Shown in pieces: positions 23,497-35,503 of a stretch of DNA of 64,000 nt (positions are counted from its first letter, which is position 1; every line of letters begins with the position of its first letter). Made by a program: the position numbers and the translations under genes. The notes under the pieces were generated by a model. The model saw nothing but the letters and a program-made list of their open reading frames with translations. It ran no database searches and had not been told where the DNA came from. Origin of the DNA: Aquatica leii (lineage: Eukaryota; Arthropoda; Insecta; Coleoptera; Lampyridae); contig CM069435.1 of the NCBI GenBank assembly GCA_035610365.1, positions 87,701,389 through 87,765,388 of the forward strand, read 5' to 3'.

Positions 23497-24845
23497 CTGT
23501 CAGAAATGATCGATATCGGACCATTTCTGTATGATTTAGAGTCGATAATGTTTCTGATACCAGTTGATAGCAGCAACTTTAGCTTGAAAAATGGACGCAT
23601 ATTTACTCAAAGAGAGCGAAATTTGCTTCTCATGTTGCCTGCTTCCGTATATTTTCCACCGTTGCGATTTTTGACCTTATTTGTGTACCAGATAGTTTTT
23701 TTATGACTGCGCCTAGGTAAGATTAAGGCTTAAGAAGTTTTTCCACGCAGGACGTTGTATGTACGCGGTTTGTATGTCTCGGCAATTGACGTGTGTCTAT
23801 TAATCTGCAACCTGTATGCCGCTTGTTTTGCTTCCATCATTACAACGAGGTGTAATGGTAGAAGCGAAATTAATGTTTTCATTGCTACTGTTTTGTAAGC
23901 ACAGCTTATAACTATTTCGTTACTGTGGGTTTCAATCCTTATGTGTGACCGATCATTCATTTAGTTGCATTAAGAATCTTGATGACCTTCGTTGTTGCTT
24001 TTTCTAGATGAGCGTATAAAGTCAGTCTGGTATCAAGAGTGAGTCCTAGATTTTTAACTTTCTTTGTTATCGAGAACGTGACATATCTTGTAAGTAGTTT
24101 TATGTTATCTGTGTTCCGTCGTTTGTTAAACGCAAAGATTGCCGTTTTGATTGGGTTCACTGATAGTCCTTTTTTACACCATTTTTCGACGGTGCTTAGT
24201 GCACTATGTATTCAATTGGATACAGTTGTTTTAAATTTTCTGTTTGGTGAGATCGTCGGCATATTCTAAAGCGAATACTCCTCTGTCTTCTAATTCTCGT
24301 AGTAGGCCGTCTATAACGAGGCACCATAGAAGGGGTGACAGCACCTCGGCTTAGCTCCTACAGTGCTAACGTACAAAGTAACTGTTACCGTCCGATTCCT
24401 GAGCATTGAGTAGATTCAGTTTCGCACTAGAGGTGTGATGCTTTTTTTCATTACTCTTGCAGTGAAGGTGAAGGTACTATTGCCAAATGTTCCTGCAATG
24501 CTTAGAAAAGCACCCAATGGAATTTCATTGTATTGGATTGCATTTTCGTAACTGCTTACTAAATTACTAGCTCGCAAAATTTTCCGGATTGGTATGCATA
24601 CGGGCTTCGGTGGAGAGACGAAGCATTTAGTTCCCCGTCACATAGGTACCTGTCTACTTCGAGTAGTTTTTAGATGAAGAAAGTCAAGCTGATTGGTTTG
24701 TAGGATTTTACCTGAACGTACGTAGATCTCCCCGGTTTTGATATAAATACCACCTTGGCAATTTGCCAGCGCCAGCGTTTGGGTATATGCAAAAGTGCTA
24801 AATTGGCTCTGAGTTTTAAGTTTATCTGTGAGCGCGTACATGCTT
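23497..24845 (-). mobile_element. LOA-like LINE copy B, 5' part (RT and start of RNase H)
   Basis: This is the continuation of the copy split at 21,032. On the minus strand it carries the end of the RT fingers (a form of the YKPISLTSF block near 24,690), the catalytic box EYADDLT at about 24,247-24,262, a palm/thumb stretch with IKTAIFAFNKRRNTDNIKLL near 24,100, the SLLPLHLVVMMEAKQAAYRL block near 23,840, and the amino part of the RNase H up to the insertion. The copy is 5'-truncated within the RT near 24,845 and has many stops. It keeps the YADD region that copy A at 35.4-39.5 kb has lost. Confidence 0.8.
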
Positions 24846-26750
24846 AAGCCAAATTATTTACTCCTTTGGTAGTCGTATTGATGTTGATGCGCAAATGCTG
24901 TTTTTTAAATAGTTCATAAAACATATCCAGCTAATTGGGAGAAAAGATTTTGCATGATACGATTTTTGTTTTGGAGTAGATATAAAAACTACCCTTATTT
25001 TTTGCTAATAATAAGGCAAGTAACTTAGAGCTGCGTTAGTTTTGAATAATGTGCATATATATTATACAAAATTTTGAATTTTTTCTAAAACGTTTGTTTT
25101 TGATTGGTTAAGATCTCTAACCTTCTTACATACGACAAAATCTTTCAATTAAGTTTCTCATTTCACTCAATGTCACTCTTTTCTACTCTTAAGGTATTAC
25201 CACGTTTTGTTACTAGATGGCGTTGCTTGTTTCAACTGGAATAGACATTTACCGATTCTATAACTTATAATTTCAATTAATACTAAATAAGGGCGTTACT
25301 TACTATAGAAACGCAATAAATAGACGAACTTTGGTCTAACGTGAATCTTTTGACCGAAATTACAATTTAGACTAATGATTACTAACAGTTTTGATTATAC
25401 ACTGTGGCAATTGAGACCTAATTGGTTATTATTTTCTTTAAACTTATACCTATCCAAATTTGAACATGAATTATAGGATTGGTCAAAACACGTGTGTTTT
25501 CATAGAGCTTCTTTTGGTGACCACTGTAGGTTTTTGTTGGCTAAAACTGACTTTGTAACAATATTACACCAGGCATCCGGAGCTATTTTTCTAAATCGTG
25601 CCTCCATCGAAACCGTCAGATTTTGGGTTATTGAAATGATTTGCTCTGTTTCTTTAGACTGAATCTCATCAAGGTGGAACACAAGCCGTACTAGCTGGAC
25701 ACACGCAAAATACGATGGTTTTGTGCTAGCAGATCAACCTGTAGGTTTTTTCTCCTCACTGAGAGGGGTGTGTTTTTTACGACATGCGTGGTTAATTTTG
25801 CTTCATTTTATCGGGTTCTCGCACTGTCGGTTCGTTTCACTAAGATATAAGTCCTTGGATGGCTTTATTGTTGGCTGACAAGTTTTCATAGTCGTCCCAA
25901 AGTGTTTCTGTATACTAAAGGTTCTTGTAATAGCGAAGGCTTTTTTATGTTTATGGGATTGCCATGCTGTCTTTGTACTAGGCTGTTTTCGGGATATGTA
26001 ATCTCTGGAGTCTACCTCGTCTTATGTAATATAACCGATACTACTATAATTAACAAATTAACAATTTAAACAATTCAACAAATTATAACAATTGAACTTT
26101 ATTTAATTTAATTTAAGAAGGATTAACAATTTTATGTAACAGAAAATAAAATATATAAATATAATTAAAATAATAATAAACAAAATTTTTAAAACTAACT
26201 AAATACACTACAAACATATTTTAAAATTGTCAAAATGACAATATATTTTATAATGTCTTATTTATAAGAATTAACGATCAAAAATAACTATAAAAAATGC
26301 ACTTATCAAACAATAAATAATAAAGTTCATACCTTTGTATGTATAAATTTTTAATTTAATAAAAAAACTTTCTTTCAACTCCAAATAAATCTTCAATATC
26401 GTAACCAACAATTACAAATCTTCAAAACAATAACCAATTTTCAAATAAATAATAATTTTTCAAACCAATACAACCAAATGATACTATTATAAACAATATT
26501 CCAATAAATGATCTTTTTCAAAACGATCTTATTAAAACGATTTTCCACCATAAACAAACCTTTTTATTTATTTTAAACGATTATTTTCAAAAACGTTTTT
26601 TTATTTCCTTTATATTTACCAACAACTGTATGGAGATAATCCAAAAAATTTTTAATACATATATGATTTTCAAATTAAATATAAAATACATATACCCATG
26701 CCATTAAATTTTTAAAATATGGGTTTGAGCGATAACAAAAAGAAAATAAG
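24846..26750. other. AT-rich stretch; G-poor strand at 26,040-26,650
   Basis: No gene was recognised; the minus open stretch at 25,500-25,682 has no known domain. From about 26,040 to 26,650 the plus strand is almost free of G and built of A/T with scattered C (for example CAAACCAATACAACCAAATG), a strong strand asymmetry that ends where the LTR-like repeat begins at 26,751. Confidence 0.5.
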
Positions 26751-27541
26751 TGTTACAGTAATCAGAAGGGACGAGAGAATATTCTTACATGTATCAGTAT
26801 CGTATTACTTAGGATAGCATATACCTTTTCTCATTTATATTTATTTCTTTAATTATGTCAGCCTTGTACGTACTACTTAGTAGCGTATAATTTTGCTTTA
26901 TGTAATCTGTTTTATTTGTATTCACTAACCGTCAGCTTTCAGCCTATAACTTATTTTATGTAGTTACAACGTTAGCTCATACTGACTTAAATTTACTTTC
27001 ATTCGCAAATTTTATATCATTTGTAACCTTATGTATTGTCGTTGAGTACGTTGACTTGACATCTGTCAAGTTTCTTTGATCATTTGAATGTAGTCATAGT
27101 CAAAGGCAAAATAACATTAACCGTCGTAGATAAGCTTATATACTACGAATATTTTCTTATTTATATCAGGTAAAGAGGAGTAGTTGTGGTCATTACTGTT
27201 AACGAAGAATTGTCGGTTGGATAAGTTTTGTGCTCATATTTGACTTTTTTGCGATACATTATTATCATTGTCGATTGTCGACTTATTTTGCGAATGCATA
27301 GTCATCATTCACTTATAACATTTATTAGTAACTGAATATAATGAGTTGTATGGTGGGTTGCCTTAACGAAAGGGAAGTAGCTGTGATATTACTATATTAG
27401 TCGACGATTCTATGATTGTTATTGGTGTACACTTTTCTCTGTTGATTTTAACGACTATTCTCTCTTGTGTGAAAGAAATATATTGTTATTGAAGTTGTGT
27501 TTTGCCAATTTCTTCCTTTTAGCGATCGAAAGATTTAAACA
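26751..27541 (+). repeat. LTR-like repeat, copy 2 of an inverted pair
   Basis: It begins TGTTACAG and ends TTTAAACA, about 0.79 kb. It is a diverged inverse complement of 12,075-12,911. The extent, TG...CA ends and lack of coding sequence suggest a solo LTR of unknown family. A clear 5-bp target duplication was not found, so another repeat class is possible. Confidence 0.6.
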
Positions 27542-30500
27542 AAGATGCCTTTTTGGTTTAGTTTATTAAGCTAGAAAATTCTCGTAAAATTGTTCTAATA
27601 TAATGGCCGACTTTGAACACTTAGTTTTATGTGGATTTCTACTTTTTATTTTGCCGCTCTAGAACTTTTTTCGCTTATTACGTACCTACATTCACGAACG
27701 AATATTGACGTTTGCGATGTTCGCAGCGCAAAAAAGTAGTAGGTATCCTGTTGTAAAAGTAGAAAAATACCTAAAATTCTTAAAAACCGTATAGTAGTCG
27801 ATATACTTAAAACATACTTAGATATCAAATCATTTTACGTTTTTTTAAACCTCAGTTGGTTTGATTTTTTGTTTTTTAACTCTTACATTTTTTACTGGTT
27901 TTTATGTTATTTACTGATAATTGTTACAAAGTGTGAGTATTTACATTAATTATATTTTTTTAAATTTTGATTTTTATCTTTTCGTTTTTTTTCAGAAAAT
28001 AGTTATAATTAAACTAGTTCTAAAAAAAGTAAATAAAGTCGAGAGATTTACAAACTGCAATCGAAAAAATCGAGATACTCAAATTATGTCAAATCAACTT
28101 CTTCCTGTTGTGAGTTTAAATTATAGATATCTTGCTTTTATATTCATTTTGTGACTTTTTATGACATTTTTATATCACTTATTTTAAATTATTTTATAAA
28201 TTTTTTTTTGTAAAAATTGTTATACGCTTATTATACCTGAATTGCGTTACTGAAAATTGCAATAAAAAACTTTTATAATAATAAACGTTCAAAAACAAAC
28301 GGACAAAGTTTAAGCAATCACAAAAATAATTAAATTTTTTTGATTAGTTTAAATAATTTATGTTTAAATTTAACAAGACCCGAGTTGGCTGCAAGCAATC
28401 TCGAATAAAAAATAAACAAAACGAATAAAATTAGCTTAAATACAGCACAACACGCAGTAGTTCAAATAATAAAAAGATTTATTTCATCGCTTGTTATTTT
28501 TATAGTTCGTATAAGTCGGATATTTATTATTTCACGTAAAATTTACGACGGTACCGTTCAACGTTCTAACATAATTGTCCGCAATTATTGAAAGAAAACG
28601 CAAAGTTGGATGCTTTGTTAAAGTGAAGTAACGAAAATTAGTTTTAAGAGACACAAATTGAGTTACGATCTTATGTTGTAAGAAGATTAACTGGCAGATG
28701 CGAGTGCTAGGGAGACATCAATAAATAATAAAGACGGGGAACAATCTAGTTGGAAGTACTTAAATGGTATTTATGTTGTAGCCGGAATGAATATCGTATT
28801 TTATGTTACAGTGAGATGGCTATTCTAGTTTGCTCGGATTATTAAGGCAAAAAATATGATGCGGTTTGACCCACGAGGACTTGGAACAAAAGAAACATTA
28901 AATTTGGAATTTTTTATTATTATTTTAAAACTGTGACCAGTTGGTTCGATGTAAATTATGGGACAAGCGCGACATTGTTTTTTTTACGATTTAATTTGTA
29001 AGAAATGGGATTAGCGTGTAAACTAATTGACTAGGGACTTCTATAAATTTGTAATCCGACTCGTGGGAGCATTTTTGACCCACAATTCCATTAATAATTG
29101 ATAACCGTTCATGGTCAAATATAAATCTCGACATTCGTTCGTCTCTAGAGACGACAGCTATATATAATTGTTCAGCTTTAAACTTAAAAAATGAAAAACG
29201 CAACTCTGAAAAGTTAAGGTCACGACGTCTCCATTAATTCACGTTACCACAAATCTAAACTGTCTATATGATTTATATACGCTTTTCTCTCCCCGAAGTC
29301 ATTTCTTCCACTACATCGAAATTTTCCAGCAGTACGAAAAACAACCCGTAATCGAATTGTATAAAAAATAATAAACGAATTGTAGTCGCACGTTCCTTGA
29401 ATTTTTTAACGCCGTTTAATTTTTTGATTTTCCTTTTAATGACGTAATTTTAAAGTTAAACGAATTGGAAAAAATGTATTGGAAATATTCCAAGTTGGAT
29501 TAGACCAGATGGAATTAAATTGGAAATCGGGGTGCATTTGATATTTCTGCTGGTAATCTATTTATTTTTTTTTGCGTGTTTTTGTTGTTGGTTGATTATT
29601 GTAGCGTGGTTTGTTACGTGTACCGTTTTGGATTGCAACGCCAAGTATTGATTTTTGCGTCGGATGCGACTTAAACGCTACGATATTTACAATTACTATG
29701 CACTTTTTTTATTAAAATTTAAGAAATATAGGTTTTAAAAAATCAAACTTAATAACGCAGGTTACGTAATGAAATTTGGAGAAAAGGCAAATCCGATTTG
29801 ATCGGTTTATTCTGTTACAAAATACTTCTCATGGATTTACAATGTGGAGAAATTTAGTTTTATTGGTTTGAACTTTGAGGGTTGTAAAACCGCACCAGAA
29901 ATTCTAAATATCACAAAACAAAGAGAAAATTACTCCAAATATAGTCTCGTATTACATTCGACGGTTTTCGCGTTATTTCGGTCCTTCGAGCCGATTTAAC
30001 TAGATCGAAAATTTTACACTATTATTATTACTATGTGTAACTGTCATAAACTAGGTTTGTGTCTTGCTCGCGCGTTTAACTCTCCCCATTAATTATAAAT
30101 TCCTTTCATATATTTATTGGAAAAAAATCTATCGGAATTTAATTAAATATTATGAAACTCGTAGTTATACAAATACTGGGCTGCTTTTTTCTAATTTTTT
30201 TTTTATAACTTTTTTATTAATTTATAATTTAATGCGACGTTTTTAGTTGAATATTGAGTTTAAAATCGGCGATAAAAAGCGTTCGTTTGGAAAAGTAATA
30301 AAACTTTGTGGATATTTAACAGTCATCAGCAAAGTTTGGAATACGACACAAGCACAATTTTATGATAATTTTTTTACGATCTCAATTTGATTTTAAATGT
30401 TTTTATTTGTTTTTCTGTGACGCTAACGGTTTTGGTAACTACAACTTCCTTTTTTTTATGTTGAAGATTTTTGTTTAACGGCTTTTGTAAAACTTGTATG

Positions 30501-32700
30501 CATATTATACTGGAACAGTGTCTTAAGAGTCATAAATAACAGAGACTAAACGAAAGTAGTTCAAATGTACTTTAAAGCGCACGAATCAGGAAAAAAGAAA
30601 GACTAATTTATAAAAGAAACTCGACGGTGTATGTATACAATAATCAATATTGTACCAGGAATATACCAAAATAAAGTCAAACTCAAATCAAATATTCTAA
30701 CTTTATAAAACCACAAAAACAGATAAGACAATATTTGTAAAGTTGAAGCATAATAAAAGTTTTACCTGAACGAAATCTTCTAAAAATACGCGCGATCGAT
30801 TTAAAAATAAAACTCCAAAAAAGACTATTGAGTTTGTCAAAAAGGTGACGAATCAAGTATTTGAACACCACTCCAAACTGAGTTTTTCCTTCATTTTGCA
30901 ATCGGAAATGTAACGGCTAAAAAAGTCAACATTGAATTTATTACAATGTAAGAGTACCTACTTCGCGTATAGGGAGCGCGCACTAAAAATTTAATTTAAA
31001 TAAAACGCAACGAAGGATCAAAGGATACGGTTAGAACTTCTTCAAACTAAGTTTGTGGTTTTTTAAATTAAAAATTAGTTACCTTTAGACTAAATTTGTT
31101 TTATTTATAGTTTGATATCGAACGGATAAATAATTAATTTTTTATGGTTTTTATCCCTCCACTAAAGTTTTTTTTTCTTAATGTTGAATGTAAATAGACG
31201 TTTAGAAATTGCGAGACAGCTGACAATCACACGATTAAGCTTTTGGATGGCTCTCCAAAGTAGATGTAATGTGAAAGGATCAATACTTTAATATGACATT
31301 TATCAAGTTCGTAGACGTAAGCACTGAAAGGGATGAGCATTTGCGTTTATATTAATATTACGCGAGTTTTAATAAATTGTTGTTTGGATAAATGCCTCCT
31401 GTGTGGTTATGACAAATGCATTTTTATTTATTCGTAAAAACGCAACGTGTGGTTTTCGTTTCCATTTATTCGATATGATTTCAATCTGGCTAAGGGCGCT
31501 ATGTTATCCGAGTGTGTTAATTTTTGATGACCGGATGAATAATTGATGTCGCTCTTACGAATTCGTAATGGAAACGGCAACTTAACACGATAACCCCTCG
31601 AATATATGCTAGCCAGTATACGTTAAGTTATGTGTGTTGTCTGTAACATTTTATTTTAAGGGGCTGGACTAGTACTCTTCGTTTTATTAACCAGAAATAG
31701 ATGAATAATGTAAAAGTGCGCAAAAAGAAGCTCTGTTTTTTTAAATGTTACTATACACACTGACACTATTTATATTTTTTTAGGTAAGAGGGAACCATAA
31801 TACCACACAGTCTTACATTTCTCATGAAGGTAAGAAGTAATTCTATTTTTAAATTTTTTTTAAATTACAATAATTTAGTTTTTTTTCTTCAAGTTATAAT
31901 TATGTAGCATAAGGTTTTTTACTCAATTGAATCTAGTTTGTTTTTTAATAAATTGAGTTTAGGGTTGTATTCTAAAAAAATCAAACAGCAATTTATCGTT
32001 TTTATTTTAACAATTTTTGGACTAATCGGTATTTTTGTCATTCGTAAATTTTTGTAAACTTAATTAGTTTTGTTTTTTTTAAATTTTTTTTAGCAATTGT
32101 TTTTTAAACTACTAAATACTTAGGTATTTGGATTAATATGTATGGGTTGTTTTAGATTCTTTCTACTTAAGTACTTTGTTTTTTTTTGTGCTACAAATTA
32201 GCTTTCGATTTCTCCCTTACACCACAAATATACTCCTTCGCTGGGAAAATCCATGTTAACGACCGGTACTCAGACCTTTACGTTCGTTCGAAATTGACTC
32301 TTAATTTTAAATACCTTTTAATTCAACCACTAACTTACACGTTACTCAAGTAACATTGTTGTTTATCAATAAAGAATCCTATTAATACTAAACCGCCAAG
32401 ACCAGGATAAATAAAATAATTAAGTTGCATTTTTAGTAAAAAGTCAAGTTATGTTAATTAATTGTTAACATCAACATACACATGAGTTGAGTTATAAACT
32501 TTACCTAAAGTAGGTTGGGTAAAGTTTCAAACAAATGTTCAGTTAGGATTAAAGTTTAAGAAAAAGTTGGGTTAACTTGGCAGTTGGCGTCATTCAATTT
32601 AAATTTAACTGTGTTGTTTTTTCAACATTGCTAATGCAGCAAAGTTTTAAATGTCGTTTATAATTTGTTAGGATTACATCTATGCACACGGCATCTTTTT
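27542..32700. other. AT-rich stretch without a recognisable gene
   Basis: About 5 kb in which I can support no gene. Short open stretches (27,646-27,828, 27,921-28,154, 28,991-29,203, 30,064-30,246, 30,683-30,901) have no recognisable domain. A BEL leader-like motif lies at 29,977-29,995. A 46-nt segment at 31,784-31,829 is bracketed by a good acceptor (TTTTTTTAG) and donor (GTAAGAAG) and is a weak microexon candidate. Confidence 0.5.
29977..29995 (+). repeat. BEL/Pao leader-like motif, relic
   Basis: TTCGGTCCTTCGAGCCGAT matches the BEL leader block at 3,897-3,918 (minus) and 18,157-18,175 (plus). No gag follows. It is probably the trace of an old BEL element. Confidence 0.35.
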
Positions 32701-35415
32701 TTTATGAATTTGTTTAAATGTTGAGATTTTTTTATTTTAAATTATTTTTAGACATAAAATTTTCACCATAAAACATTAAATTTTTTTTTAATTATTATTA
32801 TGGCTATGCTATGTGGAAGTGAACAGTATTTTTTGGTTTGTTTAATTTTACTTTGTTCTCCTTCTAATGCATAGCCTTCTTTTTTTATTGTCTTTTTTGC
32901 CTTGGTCTGGTTTGTTTTGTTTTACTCTGTTTTGTACTGCTTCGGATTTCTTCTATTGCGCTGTGTTCTACAGTCTGAGTTTTTTCTTTAATTTTTAGTT
33001 TTATAATTTTAGTTGCTTTTGTACTGTTTTCTATTTTTTAGAATTGTTTTTTTTTTCAAAAAATTTGGTTGTGAAAAGTTCACTAATCTTCTTACTAATA
33101 AGTTTTTTTTATTAGAATTTAATTGCTTCGTAATTGATCAGTACCTTAGAACTTTGAAGGTAATTTGTTTATTCACATAAGGTTTACAAACAAAATTAAA
33201 GTTTTTAGTCTGTGCACAGTTTTGTAAACACAATACTAGAACACTATTGTTTGTAAACAAGAATTAATTTGAATTGGAACTCAACAGTACTTTGTTTAAC
33301 TTTATTCTGTGGTTTTCTCTCTTCTATTCGTTTGTATTTGATTGTATTGCTTTGTTTTCTTGTTATTCTCTGCTCTGTTTCGTTTAGCATTCTTTTTTTT
33401 TCTTGGCTCTGTTTTGTTTTGTTTTCCTCTGTGTGTTATTGTGATGTGATTGGTGCTACTGTGATCTGTTTTTGTCTTTTATTGTGATCTGACTCTTTCT
33501 ATTCTGCTTAAGTTTGATTCGGTTATACATATGTTTCTCATGCTTTGGTTTACTTTCAACGCTTGTTACGTAATTTACTATTTTTTTAGTTTTCTCTGTT
33601 TTGTTGTTTTGGTTCTGGCTAAATCAGCTCTGCTTTGCATTGGTTTGTTGTATTGAGCTTAGTTCTGCGCTGTTTTTTGTTTTGTTCTGTATTGCTATGT
33701 GCTGTTCTGCTCTGATCTGTTCTGGCCTGCTAAGATTTTTTGTTTAGTTGTTTTTTAGTTGAGAACATTTGTTTTCCTTTAGATTTTTTTTGTTTTTAAA
33801 GTGTTGTTCTGGGTTTTTGTTTACTTGACATCAGTGGCGCGTCTAGGACGCGAGCCTTCCAGGCGTTCATTAAAACAAACGAAATGCTACAAATTATTAT
33901 GAATTAAAATATTTAAACATTTTCATAGGATTTAGGTATCATCTTCTTTTTATTACTCTAAAAAAATAATTTAATATGGTCGTCGTTAAAAAAAACGTAA
34001 ATAAAATGGGAATTCCTTTATGTTAGGGTTGCAATTATTAGACGTTGCGACTCTTACTACGAGATTTTAATATGCAAGTTTAACGTGCAAAAGGACTCGC
34101 GCTGTGATAGCCTGCGGTTCAATAGTGACTGATCAGTAGAACGTGTATGACGTATTCTAAGTGTAACAGTATATTTGTCGTGTACTTTTTGAACGATGCA
34201 AAAAAATAGTGTAAAACCTATTTTTAAAAATAAATTTGTAAGACTGTCGTTAGAAAAAAAAGTTGAAATAAAATTTCTCGGTAATTTTACACGGCATTTT
34301 TCTAGTGCAGTTTATAATAAAAATTTTAACAAAAAAAAGAACAGATTTATTTTCATTTTGTTACAATTAAACGACGAAAATTTTGTAATTTTTTTTTCTT
34401 TTTAGTGCATTTTATTTGATTCGTTTTTTAAACTCGGTTCTTTCTTTTGTTAAAAAAATTATTTTTTTTCTTTTTAGTGATATTAACAATAGTGGTTATA
34501 GTTACTGAAAACTTTGAAAATCGACAGCGTTTAAGAAAATTTCACGCCGACGTAAATTTGAGGGTTTGATCATTTTCTCATGGATCAGAATTTGACAAAA
34601 TTGAAATGGGACTACTCCTAAGTTCATCTCTTTCTGATAAAATTTCAATACATTTTGGTAGTTACCTACATACTGCCATAATGATATTTGAAAACGTTCA
34701 CACTACCTACAAACATTTTAAGCACGACCTCATTAAGCTAATTATGTTTTGGGGTTTTATTAATTTACCTAATAATAATGTATATTTTATTACTGTGCAA
34801 TCGGCCACCGTCGTAAAACTTTATATATGAAAGTCATGATTCTTTTCTAGGTCTTTTCTGTTCTGTCGATTTTGATTTGACTAGCTTTGCTTTGCATTGT
34901 TATGCTCCGTTCACACAATTTTGTTCTATATTGTTTATCGGTTCTATATTATGGTTCTGGTTTTGTTCTGATGCGATTTGTATTGTTTTGTTTTTTGTTG
35001 AGTTTAGTTTGTATTTGATTTTGTTAAGATTTGTCTTGTTTTTGTTAAGTTATCTGTTACAATTGACGTCTTTTTTGAATTATTTAATCATAAATTTGTT
35101 TTGCTTTGGTTATGCAGTGTGTTTTTTGTTTTCTTTTTTTTTTGAGATTATTTTGTTTTTTCTATCTGGATTGTGTTGTTTTGGTTTTTGTTAGGTCAAA
35201 TTCATATTTTTTGCTTAGATTTGCTCTTCTTCTGTGTTCTATTTTTTTGTTCCGATTTTGTTAGTATTAGTTAGCATCGCTATGCTTTGTTTTGGATTGT
35301 TGTTGTTTTGTTTTTTGAAGTGAATCTTCTTTAGCGAGGTTAAATCTGAAGTTTTGGTAACTTTCACCGTAACAAAAAAAAATTTTTTATTTACATTTTT
35401 GATGTTTATATATAA
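32700..35415 (+). repeat. T-rich degenerate long repeat, left block
   Basis: The plus strand is dominated by T with TTTTGTTCTG, TTTGCATTGTTATG and GGTTCTGGTTTTG words that recur in the same order right of the LINE at 35,425-39,502. An anchor of the form TAATCGACCACTGTCGTA followed by AAACTT and ATGAAAGTCATGA recurs at about 33,128, 34,797, 40,073, 40,999 and 42,509. Units are about 0.9-1.5 kb and well diverged. Long open reading frames here are compositional. Confidence 0.6.
33834..34405 (+). mobile_element. Possible DNA transposon 5' end
   Basis: CAGTGGCGCGTCTAGG at 33,834 interrupts the T-rich repeat and resembles transposon terminal sequences; a related CAGTGGCGCGTACTTAG occurs at about 4,690. 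A small open stretch at 34,196-34,405 contains LSLEKKVEIKFLG, loosely reminiscent of amino-terminal regions of some hAT transposases. No matching right terminus was found, so the assignment is tentative. Confidence 0.25.
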
Positions 35416-35503
35416 ATGACCTTTTTTTTATTAATTCAAGAGGTGGTTCGTCTAGCGCCCCTGCACTGCGGTCTCTTTGGTCCTTTTGTGCACCTCTGAT
35501 TTA

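Noticed and set aside
33269-35194. Long plus-strand open frames rich in Phe, Leu, Cys and Val that look like membrane proteins (also 40,140-41,026)
   Set aside because: They fall in the T-rich degenerate repeat; the hydrophobic residues follow from T-rich codons, starts are arbitrary and no family motif appears.
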